This document shows positions 9,685 through 19,386 of a stretch of DNA of 64,000 nt, one piece after another (within the stretch, counting starts at the first letter, position 1; every line of letters starts with the position of its first letter). The translations under genes were made by a program, and so were the position numbers. The notes under the pieces are model-generated. The model saw only the letters and a list, made by a program, of their open reading frames with translations. It did no database searches and was not told where the DNA came from. The stretch is from Pelagibacteraceae bacterium AG-426-M19 (GTDB lineage: Bacteria > Pseudomonadota > Alphaproteobacteria > Pelagibacterales > Pelagibacteraceae): positions 62,001 through 126,000 of the forward strand of contig QCNW01000002.1 in NCBI GenBank assembly GCA_003210025.1, given 5' to 3'.

Positions 9685-11016
9685 TTATGCTGCTTTCATT
9701 TCATCTGTTACTTTACCAAATAAAGAATTTTGATTACTTTTTTCGATATTAACTTTAATTAATTTGCCAATATGACTTTCATTACCCTCGAAAATTACTG
9801 AATTTAAAAATTTGTTTCTTCCAAAAAATTTATTTTGGTTTTTAAGTTTATTTTCTACTAATACCTCTAGAGTTTTACCTTCTAAGGATTTATTCAATTC
9901 TATTTGATTGCTAAATAATTTTTCTTGGATAGTTATCAGCCTATTTTTAAGTTTATCTTTATCAGTAATCTCTAATTCTGCAGCCTTTGTTCCTGGTCTT
10001 GGACTAAAAATAAAAGAGAAAGAATTGATAAATTTAATTTTATTAACTAAATTTATTGTTTCTTTAAAATCATTATCTGTTTCTCCGGGGTAACCAATAA
10101 TAAAATCACTAGAAAATTTTATATCAGGATTAATTTTGATTAATTTCTCATAGATATTTAAATAATACTTAACAGTATGCTTTCTGTTCATCATTTTTAA
10201 TATTCTGTCGGAGCCACTTTGAATTGGTAAATGAACAAATGGCATTAATTTTTTTGAATTTTTATAACATTCAATAAGATCATCTGTCATATCTCTTGGA
10301 TGAGATGTGGTATATCTAATTCTACTTATTTCAGTATATTTGCTGAGTGTGTTAATAAGATCTGATAATCGATACTCCTTGGATCCATCCATATAAGAAT
10401 ATGCATTTACGTTTTGACCAAGAAAAGTTATTTCTCTAGATCCGTTCTTTATCAATCTCTCGGCTTCATCAATAATGCTTTTAAATGGTCTAGAATATTC
10501 TGGTCCTCTAGTATAAGGAACAACACAAAAGTGGCAGAACTTATCACAACCCTCTTGAATTGTTAAAAAAGATGAAACATTGGTATTGTTATTTTTAATA
10601 TTATCGAAGTACCTAAACTTTGAAACTGAGTCAAATTCGGTTTCTTCAACTTTATTTTCTTCTTCAAAACTTTTTAAGAGATTATTTATTTTTTGATAAG
10701 ATTGAGGACCTATAACTAAATCAATATATTTCTCTCTATTAAGCATCTCAATATTTTCAGCTTGCGCAACGCAACCTGCGATAACCATGATTGGTTTTTT
10801 TTTATCTTTATATAATTTTTTGACTCTTCCAATCTCATGATAAACTTTATCCTTGGCCTTGTCTCGAATATGACAAGTATTCAAAATATAACAATCAGCA
10901 TCACCTTGATTTTCAGTTTTATTATATCCTATTGCCTTAACAGCATCATAAATTCTATTAGAGTCGTATTCATTCATTTGACAACCAAATGTCTTTATAA
11001 AAACCTTTTTATGCAT
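9685..11016 (-). CDS. miaB: tRNA-2-methylthio-N6-dimethylallyladenosine synthase MiaB
   Basis: Radical-SAM methylthiotransferase that modifies A37 of tRNAs reading UNN codons. It is 443 aa. The N-terminal UPF0004 domain carries three cysteines (KTFGCQMNEYDS, NTCHIRDKA, GCVAQ). The radical-SAM cluster motif CDKFCHFC lies near residues 157-164, and a TRAM domain closes the protein (from about 380). The product requires i6A made by MiaA, not present in this window. The gene lies between fur and phoH, the usual alphaproteobacterial order. Confidence 0.96.
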   Translation of the reverse strand: MHKKVFIKTFGCQMNEYDSNRIYDAVKAIGYNKTENQGDADCYILNTCHIRDKAKDKVYHEIGRVKKLYKDKKKPIMVIAGCVAQAENIEMLNREKYIDLVIGPQSYQKINNLLKSFEEENKVEETEFDSVSKFRYFDNIKNNNTNVSSFLTIQEGCDKFCHFCVVPYTRGPEYSRPFKSIIDEAERLIKNGSREITFLGQNVNAYSYMDGSKEYRLSDLINTLSKYTEISRIRYTTSHPRDMTDDLIECYKNSKKLMPFVHLPIQSGSDRILKMMNRKHTVKYYLNIYEKLIKINPDIKFSSDFIIGYPGETDNDFKETINLVNKIKFINSFSFIFSPRPGTKAAELEITDKDKLKNRLITIQEKLFSNQIELNKSLEGKTLEVLVENKLKNQNKFFGRNKFLNSVIFEGNESHIGKLIKVNIEKSNQNSLFGKVTDEMKAA

Positions 11017-11019
11017 GAA

Positions 11020-11439
11020 TTATTTTTTTTTGATTCCGTATAATTCTAATTTATGATCAACCAGCTTATAACCATACTTGTCAGCAATTTTTTTTTGTAA
11101 CTCTTCGATCTCTTCATCTACAAATTCTATAATTTCCCCTGTTTTAATATCAATTAAATGATTATGATCATCATTTAATTCATATCTAGCTTTACCAGAC
11201 TTAAAATCATGTTTTGTTAAGATGCCTGCTTCTTCAAAAAGTTTAACCGTTCTATATACTGTAGCAATACTAATTTTAGAGTCTATTTGTGAAACTCTGT
11301 TATACAACTCATCAACATCTGGATGGTCAGATTCTCCATATGTTTTTTTTGATTCGGAGATAACTCTTGCGATTATCCTTCTTTGATCGGTAAGTTTAAC
11401 TCCGTTTTTTTGACATTTTTCTTCAATAGTTTCTAACAT
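11020..11439 (-). CDS. fur: Fur family metal-responsive regulator
   Basis: Winged-helix repressor, 139 aa, controlling metal (iron or manganese) homeostasis genes. The DNA-binding half (1 to about 85) includes KLTDQRRIIARVI and the recognition-helix region SIATVYRTVKLFEEAGI. The dimerization half has DDHNHLIDIKTGEIIEF in place of the usual HHDHLICxxCG. The only cysteine is near residue 9, so the structural Cys4 zinc site of enterobacterial Fur is absent, as in alphaproteobacterial Fur/Mur proteins. Synteny (tsaB-fur-miaB) supports orthology with alphaproteobacterial Fur/Mur. I cannot tell which metal it senses. Confidence 0.9.
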   Translation of the reverse strand: MLETIEEKCQKNGVKLTDQRRIIARVISESKKTYGESDHPDVDELYNRVSQIDSKISIATVYRTVKLFEEAGILTKHDFKSGKARYELNDDHNHLIDIKTGEIIEFVDEEIEELQKKIADKYGYKLVDHKLELYGIKKK

Positions 11440-11447
11440 ATTATATT

Positions 11448-11825
11448 TTAACTCGAGTAAAGGGGTTTAATCAAATTAATATTTGTAAAATTTTTTTTAT
11501 CAATTTTTACTAATTGATCTAAGCTTTTATCTGTCAAATGTTCACTCAAAAATCCATATAAATCAATATTTTTTGCAAAAGCAATACCTTTAGCAATTGC
11601 TATTGAATTTCTAATACTTGAGATTTTGCCTGGACCTTGATTGACAAATATTTCACTTATTTTATCTAAATTTGAATTATGTTCTTTAAGGAAATCTAAA
11701 ATTAATATCATTATTTTATCAAAATTTTCCCTACTGTTTATATGAGCGGTAGTATAAGATTCTATGTTAGTTATGAGAGAAAATAAAATTTTATCATCTG
11801 CAGCGTTAATAACTAAAGTATTCAT
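11448..11825 (-). CDS. tsaB: TsaB-like protein, shortened (tRNA t6A biosynthesis)
   Basis: Partner of TsaD in making N6-threonylcarbamoyl-adenosine at position 37 of ANN-decoding tRNAs. It is only 125 aa against about 220 in most bacteria. The N-terminal ASKHA-fold half is visible: TLVINAADDKILFSLI at the start, and VNQGPGKISSIRNSIAIAKGIA, read here as the weakened form of the GPGSFTGLR motif, near residues 62-83. The second half is missing, and fur begins only 8 bp downstream, so there is no room for a frameshifted remainder. Function is inferred from motif and from its position before fur-miaB. RimI, the usual neighbour, is absent. Confidence 0.72.
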   Translation of the reverse strand: MNTLVINAADDKILFSLITNIESYTTAHINSRENFDKIMILILDFLKEHNSNLDKISEIFVNQGPGKISSIRNSIAIAKGIAFAKNIDLYGFLSEHLTDKSLDQLVKIDKKNFTNINLIKPLYSS

Positions 11826-12825
11826 TTTTTTTATTATTTTTTTAAACGTTAAAGCTGAAGTAGTAAATAAAAAATATTTTAAAGATGAGAAGGGTGTTTT
11901 GGCTGTTATGTATCATAGATTTGAGGAAAATAAGTATCCATCAACAAATATAAAATTAGATATATTTAAAAAACATATTAATATAATAAAAGAAAAAAAT
12001 CTAAGTTTTTATAATCCCAGTGAATTTACAAAAAATTTTAAAGAGGTTAAGAAACAAAAAAAAATTTTATTAACCATTGATGATGCATTTATATCGTTTT
12101 ATGAAAATGCTTGGCCAATTTTAAAAGATAAAAAAATTCCATTTATTTTATTTGTCTCAACAGAAGCTGTTGGAAATAAAGGATATATGAGCTGGAACCA
12201 AATAAAAGAAGTGGAAAAAGAGAATTTTGCTTACATTGGTAATCATTCGCATTCACATGACTATTTAACTAAATTTTCTTTTCAAAAGTTCAAAGACGAT
12301 ATTGAAAAATCAATTAAAATTTTTAATGATAAATTAGGTTATAATCCGAGTTTTTTTTCATATCCTTTTGGTGAGTATAATTTAGAGCAGAAAAATTATA
12401 TTTCAAAAAATTTTGAATTTGCATTTGGCCAACATTCAGGCGTTATTGATTTAAACAAAGATAAATATGAACTACCAAGATTTCCAATAAACGAAAAATA
12501 CGGAGAAATAAAAAGATTTAAAGAGGTAATATCTTATTTACCACTTCAGTATAGAGTTATTAAACCAGAAAACAAATTTATGAATGATGGAGAAAACCCA
12601 CCTAAAATGACGATTGAATTCTTTAAAGATCAAAAAAATTTAGAAAATATTAATTGCTTTTCAAATGAAGGTTCAAAATGGAGAAAAACAAAAATTATCT
12701 TAATTGAAAATACACTAAATATTAATTTTGCAGAAAAATTTACTGAAAGAAGAGGAAGAATTAACTGTTCTTTAAAAGATAAAGAAGGTTGGAGATTTTC
12801 AGGTTTCCAATTTGTTCAAAATTAA
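11764..12825 (+). CDS. Secreted polysaccharide deacetylase (NodB domain)
   Basis: Carbohydrate esterase family 4-like protein, 353 aa, probably exported: a hydrophobic stretch (KVFIFFIIFLNVKA) near residues 18-31 looks like a signal sequence. The NodB core has LAVMYHRFEE (motif near 46), LLTIDDAFISFY with the Asp-Asp pair near 100-101, GNHSHSHDYL carrying the metal-binding histidines near 160, and FSYPFGEYN. The first ATG (11764) or the one at 11773 lies inside the start of the divergent tsaB, so the two genes overlap head to head by at least 53 bp; no later ATG precedes the signal sequence. The substrate is unknown. The 3' end shares a TTAA with the bax-like gene. Confidence 0.85.
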   Translation: MLVMRENKILSSAALITKVFIFFIIFLNVKAEVVNKKYFKDEKGVLAVMYHRFEENKYPSTNIKLDIFKKHINIIKEKNLSFYNPSEFTKNFKEVKKQKKILLTIDDAFISFYENAWPILKDKKIPFILFVSTEAVGNKGYMSWNQIKEVEKENFAYIGNHSHSHDYLTKFSFQKFKDDIEKSIKIFNDKLGYNPSFFSYPFGEYNLEQKNYISKNFEFAFGQHSGVIDLNKDKYELPRFPINEKYGEIKRFKEVISYLPLQYRVIKPENKFMNDGENPPKMTIEFFKDQKNLENINCFSNEGSKWRKTKIILIENTLNINFAEKFTERRGRINCSLKDKEGWRFSGFQFVQN

Positions 12826-13913
12826 ATTAATTTTTTAGTCTTATTACTTGTAGGCATTACATTTACATCATCAAAATCCGTAAGAGAATTTTGGTTTATA
12901 ATTTGTTTTAACACATTAATGTATTGTTGACCTGTCTCCGCGTATTTATCTAAATAATTTACCAGCTTTAAACTGTCTAATTTCTCATCATTATCTCTTT
13001 GAATTGCTCTTTCTTTTCTAAATTCAATATAACTGCTATGAGTATTTAAATTTCGCTGATATGCTCTTACTGATGCTTTAAGAACTGCAAACTTTGCAAC
13101 TTTATGTTTTGCATCTTTATCTACACCTGCTGGTCTTATTCCATCACCATTCCAAGTCCATTGTCCAAATAATGCATTACCCTCTTGCGCAAATCTCGAT
13201 GTACCCCATCCAGTTTCTTTAGCAGCTTGAGCAAGTGCTAATGAGACGGGTATTTCATCCATTCTAACTTTCAGAGAATAAAAATCACCATCATTTAAAC
13301 CATATTGTCTAAATTTTTCTTTTAACCAATTCTTTTCTTTTTGTGTGTTGATATTCTTACTTAATATTCTAAATAATTCCTTTCTATCAAGTCGAATTTT
13401 AGCGTTCTCTTCAACAATTAAAGGTAAAACTATTTGAATAAATAATTTCTTTCTCTTTTTTGAATTCTCAATACTTTTAATCTCTCTCGGAAGATGGTCA
13501 ATTTTGTTACCAATATTTACTAACTTTGTCTCTCTAACTGTTTCAAGATTATAATTTGTATCTTTAAATAACTGTTCAATTGTTCGAGCATCAAATCTTA
13601 TTGAATTTTGCCCTTCATCATCCGTACCAAAGAAATCAATATCAGCAAAAATATTTTTTAAACTCAAATTTTTTGTTTTAGTTTCTGTTTCCCCGTCAAG
13701 AATTTTTTTTCTTTTTTCTAGTTCTTGGTCAAAATTTATGCCAGCGTTTGAAATTATAGATTTTTTGAAATTTAAGTTTTTATCTAAAAAATTGTTTAAA
13801 GTTGGTAAAGTAAAAAATGAGAAAATCACAAAAATACTTATTACTGAAAAACTAAATATATTATTTTTCTTTTTAATCAGCTTAATATTTTTATTTTTTG
13901 TACGTCTAACCAT
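12822..13913 (-). CDS. Bax-like glucosaminidase-domain protein
   Basis: Predicted membrane-anchored peptidoglycan hydrolase of the Bax family (COG2992, glucosaminidase fold). From the ATG at 13913 it is 363 aa; a TTG three codons upstream is possible but less likely. A lysine-rich N-terminus is followed by one membrane segment (about 20-38), then a long linker. The catalytic-type domain (about 205-330) includes PVSLALAQAAKETGWGTSRF, with the conserved glutamate, and GNALFGQWTW. The role would be cell-wall remodelling. It shares its final TTAA with the convergent deacetylase gene. Confidence 0.85.
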   Translation of the reverse strand: MVRRTKNKNIKLIKKKNNIFSFSVISIFVIFSFFTLPTLNNFLDKNLNFKKSIISNAGINFDQELEKRKKILDGETETKTKNLSLKNIFADIDFFGTDDEGQNSIRFDARTIEQLFKDTNYNLETVRETKLVNIGNKIDHLPREIKSIENSKKRKKLFIQIVLPLIVEENAKIRLDRKELFRILSKNINTQKEKNWLKEKFRQYGLNDGDFYSLKVRMDEIPVSLALAQAAKETGWGTSRFAQEGNALFGQWTWNGDGIRPAGVDKDAKHKVAKFAVLKASVRAYQRNLNTHSSYIEFRKERAIQRDNDEKLDSLKLVNYLDKYAETGQQYINVLKQIINQNSLTDFDDVNVMPTSNKTKKLI

Positions 13914-13941
13914 TACTTTCAATATAGTAATTATTAATTAA

Positions 13942-14484
13942 TTATACAGCTAAAACTTCTTTAACTTCAGGAATATAATGACAAAGCAAGTTTTCCACAC
14001 CTTTTTTTAAAGTAAGAGTTGAAGAAGGACAACCTGAACAACTACCTTTTAATAAAACTTTAACTTTGCCATCCTTAAATTCTTGGAACTTTATATCTCC
14101 TCCGTCTCTTGCAACAGCGGGTCTTATTTTAGAGTCTAGAATACTTATTATTTTTTTTTCAATCTCTGAATAATTTTTGTTTTGCTCTTCTTCATTTATT
14201 TTCTCGATAATACAAGTATTACCATTTGCATAATGCTCATTTACATAAGATATAACAATATGCTGAATATCTTCCCATTTTTTATTCTCATCTTTATTTA
14301 TCGAAAAAAAATCTTCTCCTAAAAATATTCCCGTCACTCCATTTATTTGTAGTAAATTCTTTATTAGCAAATTATCTGTCTCTTCTTGATTTAAAACTTC
14401 TAAAGGACCATTATTAGATACCTTTCTACCTGGTAGAAACTTTAATGAATTTGGGTTTGGTGTATTTTCAGTTTGTATAAACAT
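13942..14484 (-). CDS. nfu: NifU-like Fe-S cluster scaffold/carrier (Nfu)
   Basis: Fe-S cluster carrier of 180 aa with an N-terminal Nfu_N domain (MFIQTENTPNPNSLKFLPG, residues 1-90) and a C-terminal NifU domain (about 105-180). The latter has the paired cysteines in GSCSGCPSST that bind a [4Fe-4S] cluster at a dimer interface. Candidate recipients in this window include MiaB and endonuclease III. It sits between trpS and the bax-like gene, matching the alphaproteobacterial murJ-trpS-nifU order. The ATG start is clear and the length is normal. Confidence 0.93.
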   Translation of the reverse strand: MFIQTENTPNPNSLKFLPGRKVSNNGPLEVLNQEETDNLLIKNLLQINGVTGIFLGEDFFSINKDENKKWEDIQHIVISYVNEHYANGNTCIIEKINEEEQNKNYSEIEKKIISILDSKIRPAVARDGGDIKFQEFKDGKVKVLLKGSCSGCPSSTLTLKKGVENLLCHYIPEVKEVLAV

Positions 14485-14521
14485 AATTTTTATATAGTGT
14501 TTATTTCAAAATATTAAATGG

Positions 14522-15523
14522 TTAAAAACCTACTATTTCTTTTATCTTTTTAACTTTTTTAGAAGAAATATCCTGCGCTTTTGCTGCACCGTCTTCTAAA
14601 ATTTGATCTATATAAATTTTATCTGACAACAATTTTTTTATTTCTTTTGATATAGGTGACAGTTTAGCCACAATTATTTCAGATAGTTTATTTTTTAAAT
14701 CAGAAAAATTTTTTCCCTCAAATTCTTTTAATGTTTCAGTAATATTTTGATTACTTAAGCTAGAATAAATACCCATCAAATTTTCTGCTTCGGGTCTACC
14801 TTTAAGTCCATCTTCATTTCCCGGCAAAAAATCATTATCTGTTTTTGCTTTTTTTATTTTGCTAATAATCTGATCCTTACTATCAGTTAAATTGATCCTA
14901 CTCCCTTCAGCAATATCTGACTTACTCATTTTTTTTGTGCCATCTTTCAAACTCATTATTCTTGAAAAATGTTTTTGTATTAGAGGCTCGGGAGGTCTTA
15001 AGAGATCTGGACATTTATATTCATTATTAAACTTTTGAGCTATATCTCTACAGAGTTCTAAATGCTGTTTTTGATCATCTCCTACTGGTACATGAGTAGC
15101 ATCATATAAAAGAATATCAGAGGCCATTAGAACTGGATAAATATATAGACCGACACTAGCTTTTTCCTTGTCTTTTCCAGCTTTCTCTTTGAATTGTGTC
15201 ATTCTATTGAGCCAACCCATTCTGGCAACACATCCTAAAATCCAAGAACCCTCGGAATGTGCTGGAACTAAAGATTGATTAAATATTATACTATTTTTTG
15301 GATCAATGCCACTTGCGATAAATGCTGCTGCTGTCTCTCTAATATTATTTTTTAACTCTTTTGGATCTTGTAATACTGTAATTGCATGAAGATCAACGAC
15401 ACAAAAGATGCAGCTGTTGTCTTTGTTTTTTTGTAAATCAACAAAATTTTTAATTGCACCTATATAATTCCCTAGATGTAAATTTCCCGTTGGTTGTACA
15501 CCAGAAAAAATTTTTTTAGACAT
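14522..15523 (-). CDS. trpS: Tryptophanyl-tRNA synthetase
   Basis: Class I aminoacyl-tRNA synthetase charging tRNA-Trp, 333 aa, normal length. The HIGH-type motif is in [17 protein letters not shown] near residues 7-23, and the KMSKS loop is KKMSKSD near 198. [11 protein letters not shown] segment near 147 is typical of the family. It starts 3 bp after the murJ stop, so both are probably read from one message. The order murJ-trpS-nfu is shared with other alphaproteobacteria. Confidence 0.97.
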   Translation of the reverse strand: MSKKIFSGVQPTGNLHLGNYIGAIKNFVDLQKNKDNSCIFCVVDLHAITVLQDPKELKNNIRETAAAFIASGIDPKNSIIFNQSLVPAHSEGSWILGCVARMGWLNRMTQFKEKAGKDKEKASVGLYIYPVLMASDILLYDATHVPVGDDQKQHLELCRDIAQKFNNEYKCPDLLRPPEPLIQKHFSRIMSLKDGTKKMSKSDIAEGSRINLTDSKDQIISKIKKAKTDNDFLPGNEDGLKGRPEAENLMGIYSSLSNQNITETLKEFEGKNFSDLKNKLSEIIVAKLSPISKEIKKLLSDKIYIDQILEDGAAKAQDISSKKVKKIKEIVGF

Positions 15524-15526
15524 AAT

Positions 15527-17053
15527 TTAATAGTTTAATTTAATATCAGATATTTTAAAGGCCTTAATGAGTATTGAAATCAACAAATAAAAAGCAAAAG
15601 TTAAAAGAACTAATAATATAATTGCTAAAAATTTATAACTATTTGAAAATATAAAATAATAACTAAAGTAATTTATTAATATTTTAAATAATCCCAAACA
15701 AATTAGATTTGAAATAAATATTTTAAAAAGCTGCGTAAAAAATGAATTGTTGAAATTAAAGTAATTTTTATTTAGGACAAATACCATTAGTAAGAAACCA
15801 TTCAGCCATGAAGAAATAGTTGTTGCTATTGGAATTATAATAAAACCTATTTTACTAAATAAAGATACACTAATAACAATGTTCAAAATTACAGAAATCA
15901 ATGAAAAGTAGAAAGGAGTTTTTGTATCATTTCTGGCAAATATAAAACTTGAAAATATTTTTATTATTGAGAATGCAGGCAGACCTAATGCAAAATAAAA
16001 TAATGCAAGAGCTGAATTTTTAACACTTTCTTCATTAAAAGATCCATAACCAAAAAGTGCAGAAACAATTTCTTCAGAAGCAATAATTAATGCTAGGGTA
16101 GCTGGAAGACTTAAAAATAAACTCAACTCCAAAGACTTATTTTGTAAAATTTCCAATTTTACTTTGTTTTTACTTTTTACATATCTACTTAAGTTGGGCA
16201 GAATAATTATACCGATTGCAATCCCTGCTATAGCTAAGTTTATCTGGTATATCCTATCTGCATAATATAAATATGAAACAGCACTTGCTTGGAAAGAGGC
16301 AATTATTGTACCAACTAATATATTAATCTGAGTAACGCCAGACGAAAAAATGCTTGGTAAAAGTTTTCTAAAAAAAAATTTTATTTTACTATCTATTTGG
16401 AAATCGAAGTTAAAATTAGGATAAAAATATTTTCTGGTAAAAATAATTAAAAATATAAATTGTATAATTCCTGCAAATGTTACGGCATAACTTAGATAAA
16501 AAACTAAATCTGTATCATTTTTTATAAAAAGGAAACATATTATTAATATTATATTTAAAAAAAGAGGAGCAGCAGCGGCGGCGGCGAATTTATTATGTGA
16601 ATTTAAAATTGCTGAAAAAAAAGAGGCTAAACTTATAAAAAGTAAGAATGGAAAAGTAATTCTTGTTAAATCAACTGCTAACTTGAACTTTTCATCTATA
16701 TCTGAGAAACCAGGAGCGATCAATTTTATGAAGGTTGGCATAAAAATCTCGATAAGTATTGTTAAACTTAAAAGTGCTAGGACCAATAAATTAAATACTG
16801 AGTTTGCAAACTGTTGTGCTTTTTTTTTACTAGACAAAAGTTCTGATGTGTAAGAGGGAACAAATGCTGCATTAAAAGTACCTTCTGCAAACAATCTTCT
16901 AAAGGTGTTTGGTATTCTAAATGCTACGAAGAATGCATCAGCAATTGGTCCCGAACCAAGATAAATAGCTATAAAAAAGTCTCTAATGTAGCCTAATATT
17001 CTGCTTAGTATAACAAACAGACTAAACGTGCCTGTTGACTTAATTAAATTCAT
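15527..17053 (-). CDS. murJ: Lipid II flippase MurJ
   Basis: MOP-superfamily membrane transporter that flips the peptidoglycan precursor lipid II to the periplasmic side. It is 508 aa with about 14 hydrophobic segments. The N-terminal region has the family pattern SRILGYIRD, GPIADAFFVAFRIPN and RRLFAEGTFNAAFVPSY. It starts divergently from maeB with a 44-bp gap, so the promoters of both genes must be packed there or lie within coding sequence. It works with the Bax-like and L,D-transpeptidase proteins of this window in cell-wall building. Confidence 0.95.
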   Translation of the reverse strand: MNLIKSTGTFSLFVILSRILGYIRDFFIAIYLGSGPIADAFFVAFRIPNTFRRLFAEGTFNAAFVPSYTSELLSSKKKAQQFANSVFNLLVLALLSLTILIEIFMPTFIKLIAPGFSDIDEKFKLAVDLTRITFPFLLFISLASFFSAILNSHNKFAAAAAAPLFLNIILIICFLFIKNDTDLVFYLSYAVTFAGIIQFIFLIIFTRKYFYPNFNFDFQIDSKIKFFFRKLLPSIFSSGVTQINILVGTIIASFQASAVSYLYYADRIYQINLAIAGIAIGIIILPNLSRYVKSKNKVKLEILQNKSLELSLFLSLPATLALIIASEEIVSALFGYGSFNEESVKNSALALFYFALGLPAFSIIKIFSSFIFARNDTKTPFYFSLISVILNIVISVSLFSKIGFIIIPIATTISSWLNGFLLMVFVLNKNYFNFNNSFFTQLFKIFISNLICLGLFKILINYFSYYFIFSNSYKFLAIILLVLLTFAFYLLISILIKAFKISDIKLNY

Positions 17054-17097
17054 AAATCATATTACTAACTTAATCCTTTTGTATATCTAAACAATTA

Positions 17098-19386
17098 ATG
17101 AAAAAAAACAAAATTGAACATTATTCTGATAAAGAAGCTTTAGATTTTCATACTAATGATAAATCTGGCAAAATAGAGATCGTTTCATCTAAGCCTGTAA
17201 CTACAAAAAGAGATCTAGCCTTAGCATATTCTCCTGGTGTTGCAGCTCCTGTAAAAGCAATAGCTGATAATCCTGAGTTGGCATACGAATATACTACAAA
17301 AGGGAACTTAGTTGCAGTAATTAGTAATGGATCAGCAATATTGGGGCTGGGAAACTTAGGTGCTATAGCATCAAAACCAGTTATGGAAGGGAAAGCTGTT
17401 CTATTTAAAAGATTTGCAGATATTGACTCTATAGATTTAGAAATAGATACAGAAGATACAAAAGAAATAATTAATACCATTAAACATATAGCAAAAAGTT
17501 TTGGTGGTATAAATCTCGAAGACATTGCGGCTCCAAACTGTTTTATAATTGAGGAAGAATTAAAAAAGATTCTAGATATTCCTGTATTTCACGACGATCA
17601 ACATGGTACGGCAATAATAACAACAGCAGCATTAATTAACGCTGTGGATATTGCAAAAAAAAATTTAAGAAAAATTAAGGTAGTAATAAATGGTGCAGGT
17701 GCTGCAGCTATGGCATGTGCAAAATTATTTAGAAGCACTGGTATTCCAAAAAATAATATCAAAATGTTGGATACAAAAGGCGTCATAAATAAAAATAGAA
17801 AAGATATTAATTCTTGGAAAAAAGAATTTGCGGTAGATACAAAAGATAAAAGTTTAGATGATGCGATGAAAAATGCAGATGTATTTTTAGGCTTATCCGC
17901 TGCAGGTGTTGTAAAAAAAAGTATGGTTAAAAAAATGGCTAAAAATCCTATTATATTTGCGTGCGCAAATCCAGATCCCGAGATTAAACCCGAAGATATA
18001 GAAGAAGTGAGAAATGATGCAATTATAGCAACAGGTAGATCCGATTATCCAAACCAAGTAAATAATTTGATTGGTTTTCCATACATATTTAGAGGAGCAT
18101 TAGATGTTAGAGCAAAAACTATTAATGAAGAAATGAAAGTTGCAGCAGCTAATGCTATTGCTTCACTTGCAAGGGAATTTGTGCCTGACGAGGTCGCAGC
18201 GGCTATGGGTGGTGAGAGACCTAATTATGGAAAAGAATATATTATTCCATCTACTTTTGACCCTCGGTTAATAAGTGTAATACCAGTAGCTGTAGCAAAA
18301 GCTGCTATAAAATCTGGTGTTGCTAGAAAAAAAATTGAAAATTTTGATCAATATTCTGAACAATTAAAACAAAGGCTTGATCCATCTGTAACAATTATGC
18401 AGGGAATAAATAACCAAATTAAAAAAACAAACAAAAAAGTTGTATTTGCTGATGGTGAAGATGAAAATACTTTGAAAGCGGCTATAGCATTTAAAAATAG
18501 CGGACTGGGTACACCTATTTTGGTTGCTAAAGAAAAAGTGGTTAAAGAAAAACTAAGAGAGATTGGTTACGGAGAAAATTTTGATATTGAAATTGTTAAC
18601 TCCACTTTGAGCGATAAAAGAAAAAAATATGTGAATTATCTGTTTAGAAAACTTCAAAGAAAAGAGGGATTGCTTGAAAGAGATTGTGATAAAATGGTTA
18701 GAAATGACAGAGTTATATGGGGTTCTTGCATGGTTGCATGTGGTGATGCTGATGCAATGGTTACTGGAAATTCAAGGAGGTATGGACAGTCTCTTGATAA
18801 AGTAAAAAAGGTAATAGATGCTAGACCAGGAGAAATTATGTTTGGACTAAACATGATTGTTAGTAAAGGCAAAACAGTCTTTATTGCAGATACAAGTGTT
18901 CATGAATATCCAACATCTGAACAACTTTCTGAAATAGCTATTTCCGCATCTAGAGTTGCAAAATTATTCGGTTTTGAACCAAAAGTTGCATTTCTCTCTC
19001 ACTCAACATTCGGACAACCAATTACTGCTAGAACTAAACATATAAGAGATGCAGTAGAAATTTTAAAAAATAAAAATGTTAACTTTAAGTTTGATGGAGA
19101 CATGCAGCCTGATGTAGCCTTAAGTGATGAATACAAAGACCTTTATCCATTCTCTGACATTGTTGGTAATGCAAATATATTAATTATGCCTGGACAACAT
19201 AGTGCTGCCATAACATATAAAATAATGAAAACTTTAGGTGGTGCTAAAGTTATTGGACCACTGTTAATCGGTTTAGGTCAAGCAATTGAAATTGCTCCTT
19301 TAAGATCATCGACATCTGACATATTAAATCTAGCATCTGTTGCAGCATATTCAGCGGGAGTAATTGATTATAAAAAAATAAATTAA
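17098..19386 (+). CDS. maeB: NADP-dependent malic enzyme, two-domain (malic enzyme + phosphotransacetylase-like)
   Basis: Converts malate to pyruvate and CO2 with NAD(P)H production, linking the TCA cycle to acetyl-CoA supply. It is 762 aa. The malic enzyme part (1 to about 425) has RDLALAYSPGVAAPV, the FHDDQHGTAI metal/NAD motif near 163 and the Rossmann glycines in VVINGAGAAAMACA near 198. The C-terminal part (about 435-762) resembles phosphate acetyltransferase, which in MaeB proteins serves regulation. It shares its last TTAA with the convergent BON gene. Confidence 0.96.
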   Translation: MKKNKIEHYSDKEALDFHTNDKSGKIEIVSSKPVTTKRDLALAYSPGVAAPVKAIADNPELAYEYTTKGNLVAVISNGSAILGLGNLGAIASKPVMEGKAVLFKRFADIDSIDLEIDTEDTKEIINTIKHIAKSFGGINLEDIAAPNCFIIEEELKKILDIPVFHDDQHGTAIITTAALINAVDIAKKNLRKIKVVINGAGAAAMACAKLFRSTGIPKNNIKMLDTKGVINKNRKDINSWKKEFAVDTKDKSLDDAMKNADVFLGLSAAGVVKKSMVKKMAKNPIIFACANPDPEIKPEDIEEVRNDAIIATGRSDYPNQVNNLIGFPYIFRGALDVRAKTINEEMKVAAANAIASLAREFVPDEVAAAMGGERPNYGKEYIIPSTFDPRLISVIPVAVAKAAIKSGVARKKIENFDQYSEQLKQRLDPSVTIMQGINNQIKKTNKKVVFADGEDENTLKAAIAFKNSGLGTPILVAKEKVVKEKLREIGYGENFDIEIVNSTLSDKRKKYVNYLFRKLQRKEGLLERDCDKMVRNDRVIWGSCMVACGDADAMVTGNSRRYGQSLDKVKKVIDARPGEIMFGLNMIVSKGKTVFIADTSVHEYPTSEQLSEIAISASRVAKLFGFEPKVAFLSHSTFGQPITARTKHIRDAVEILKNKNVNFKFDGDMQPDVALSDEYKDLYPFSDIVGNANILIMPGQHSAAITYKIMKTLGGAKVIGPLLIGLGQAIEIAPLRSSTSDILNLASVAAYSAGVIDYKKIN

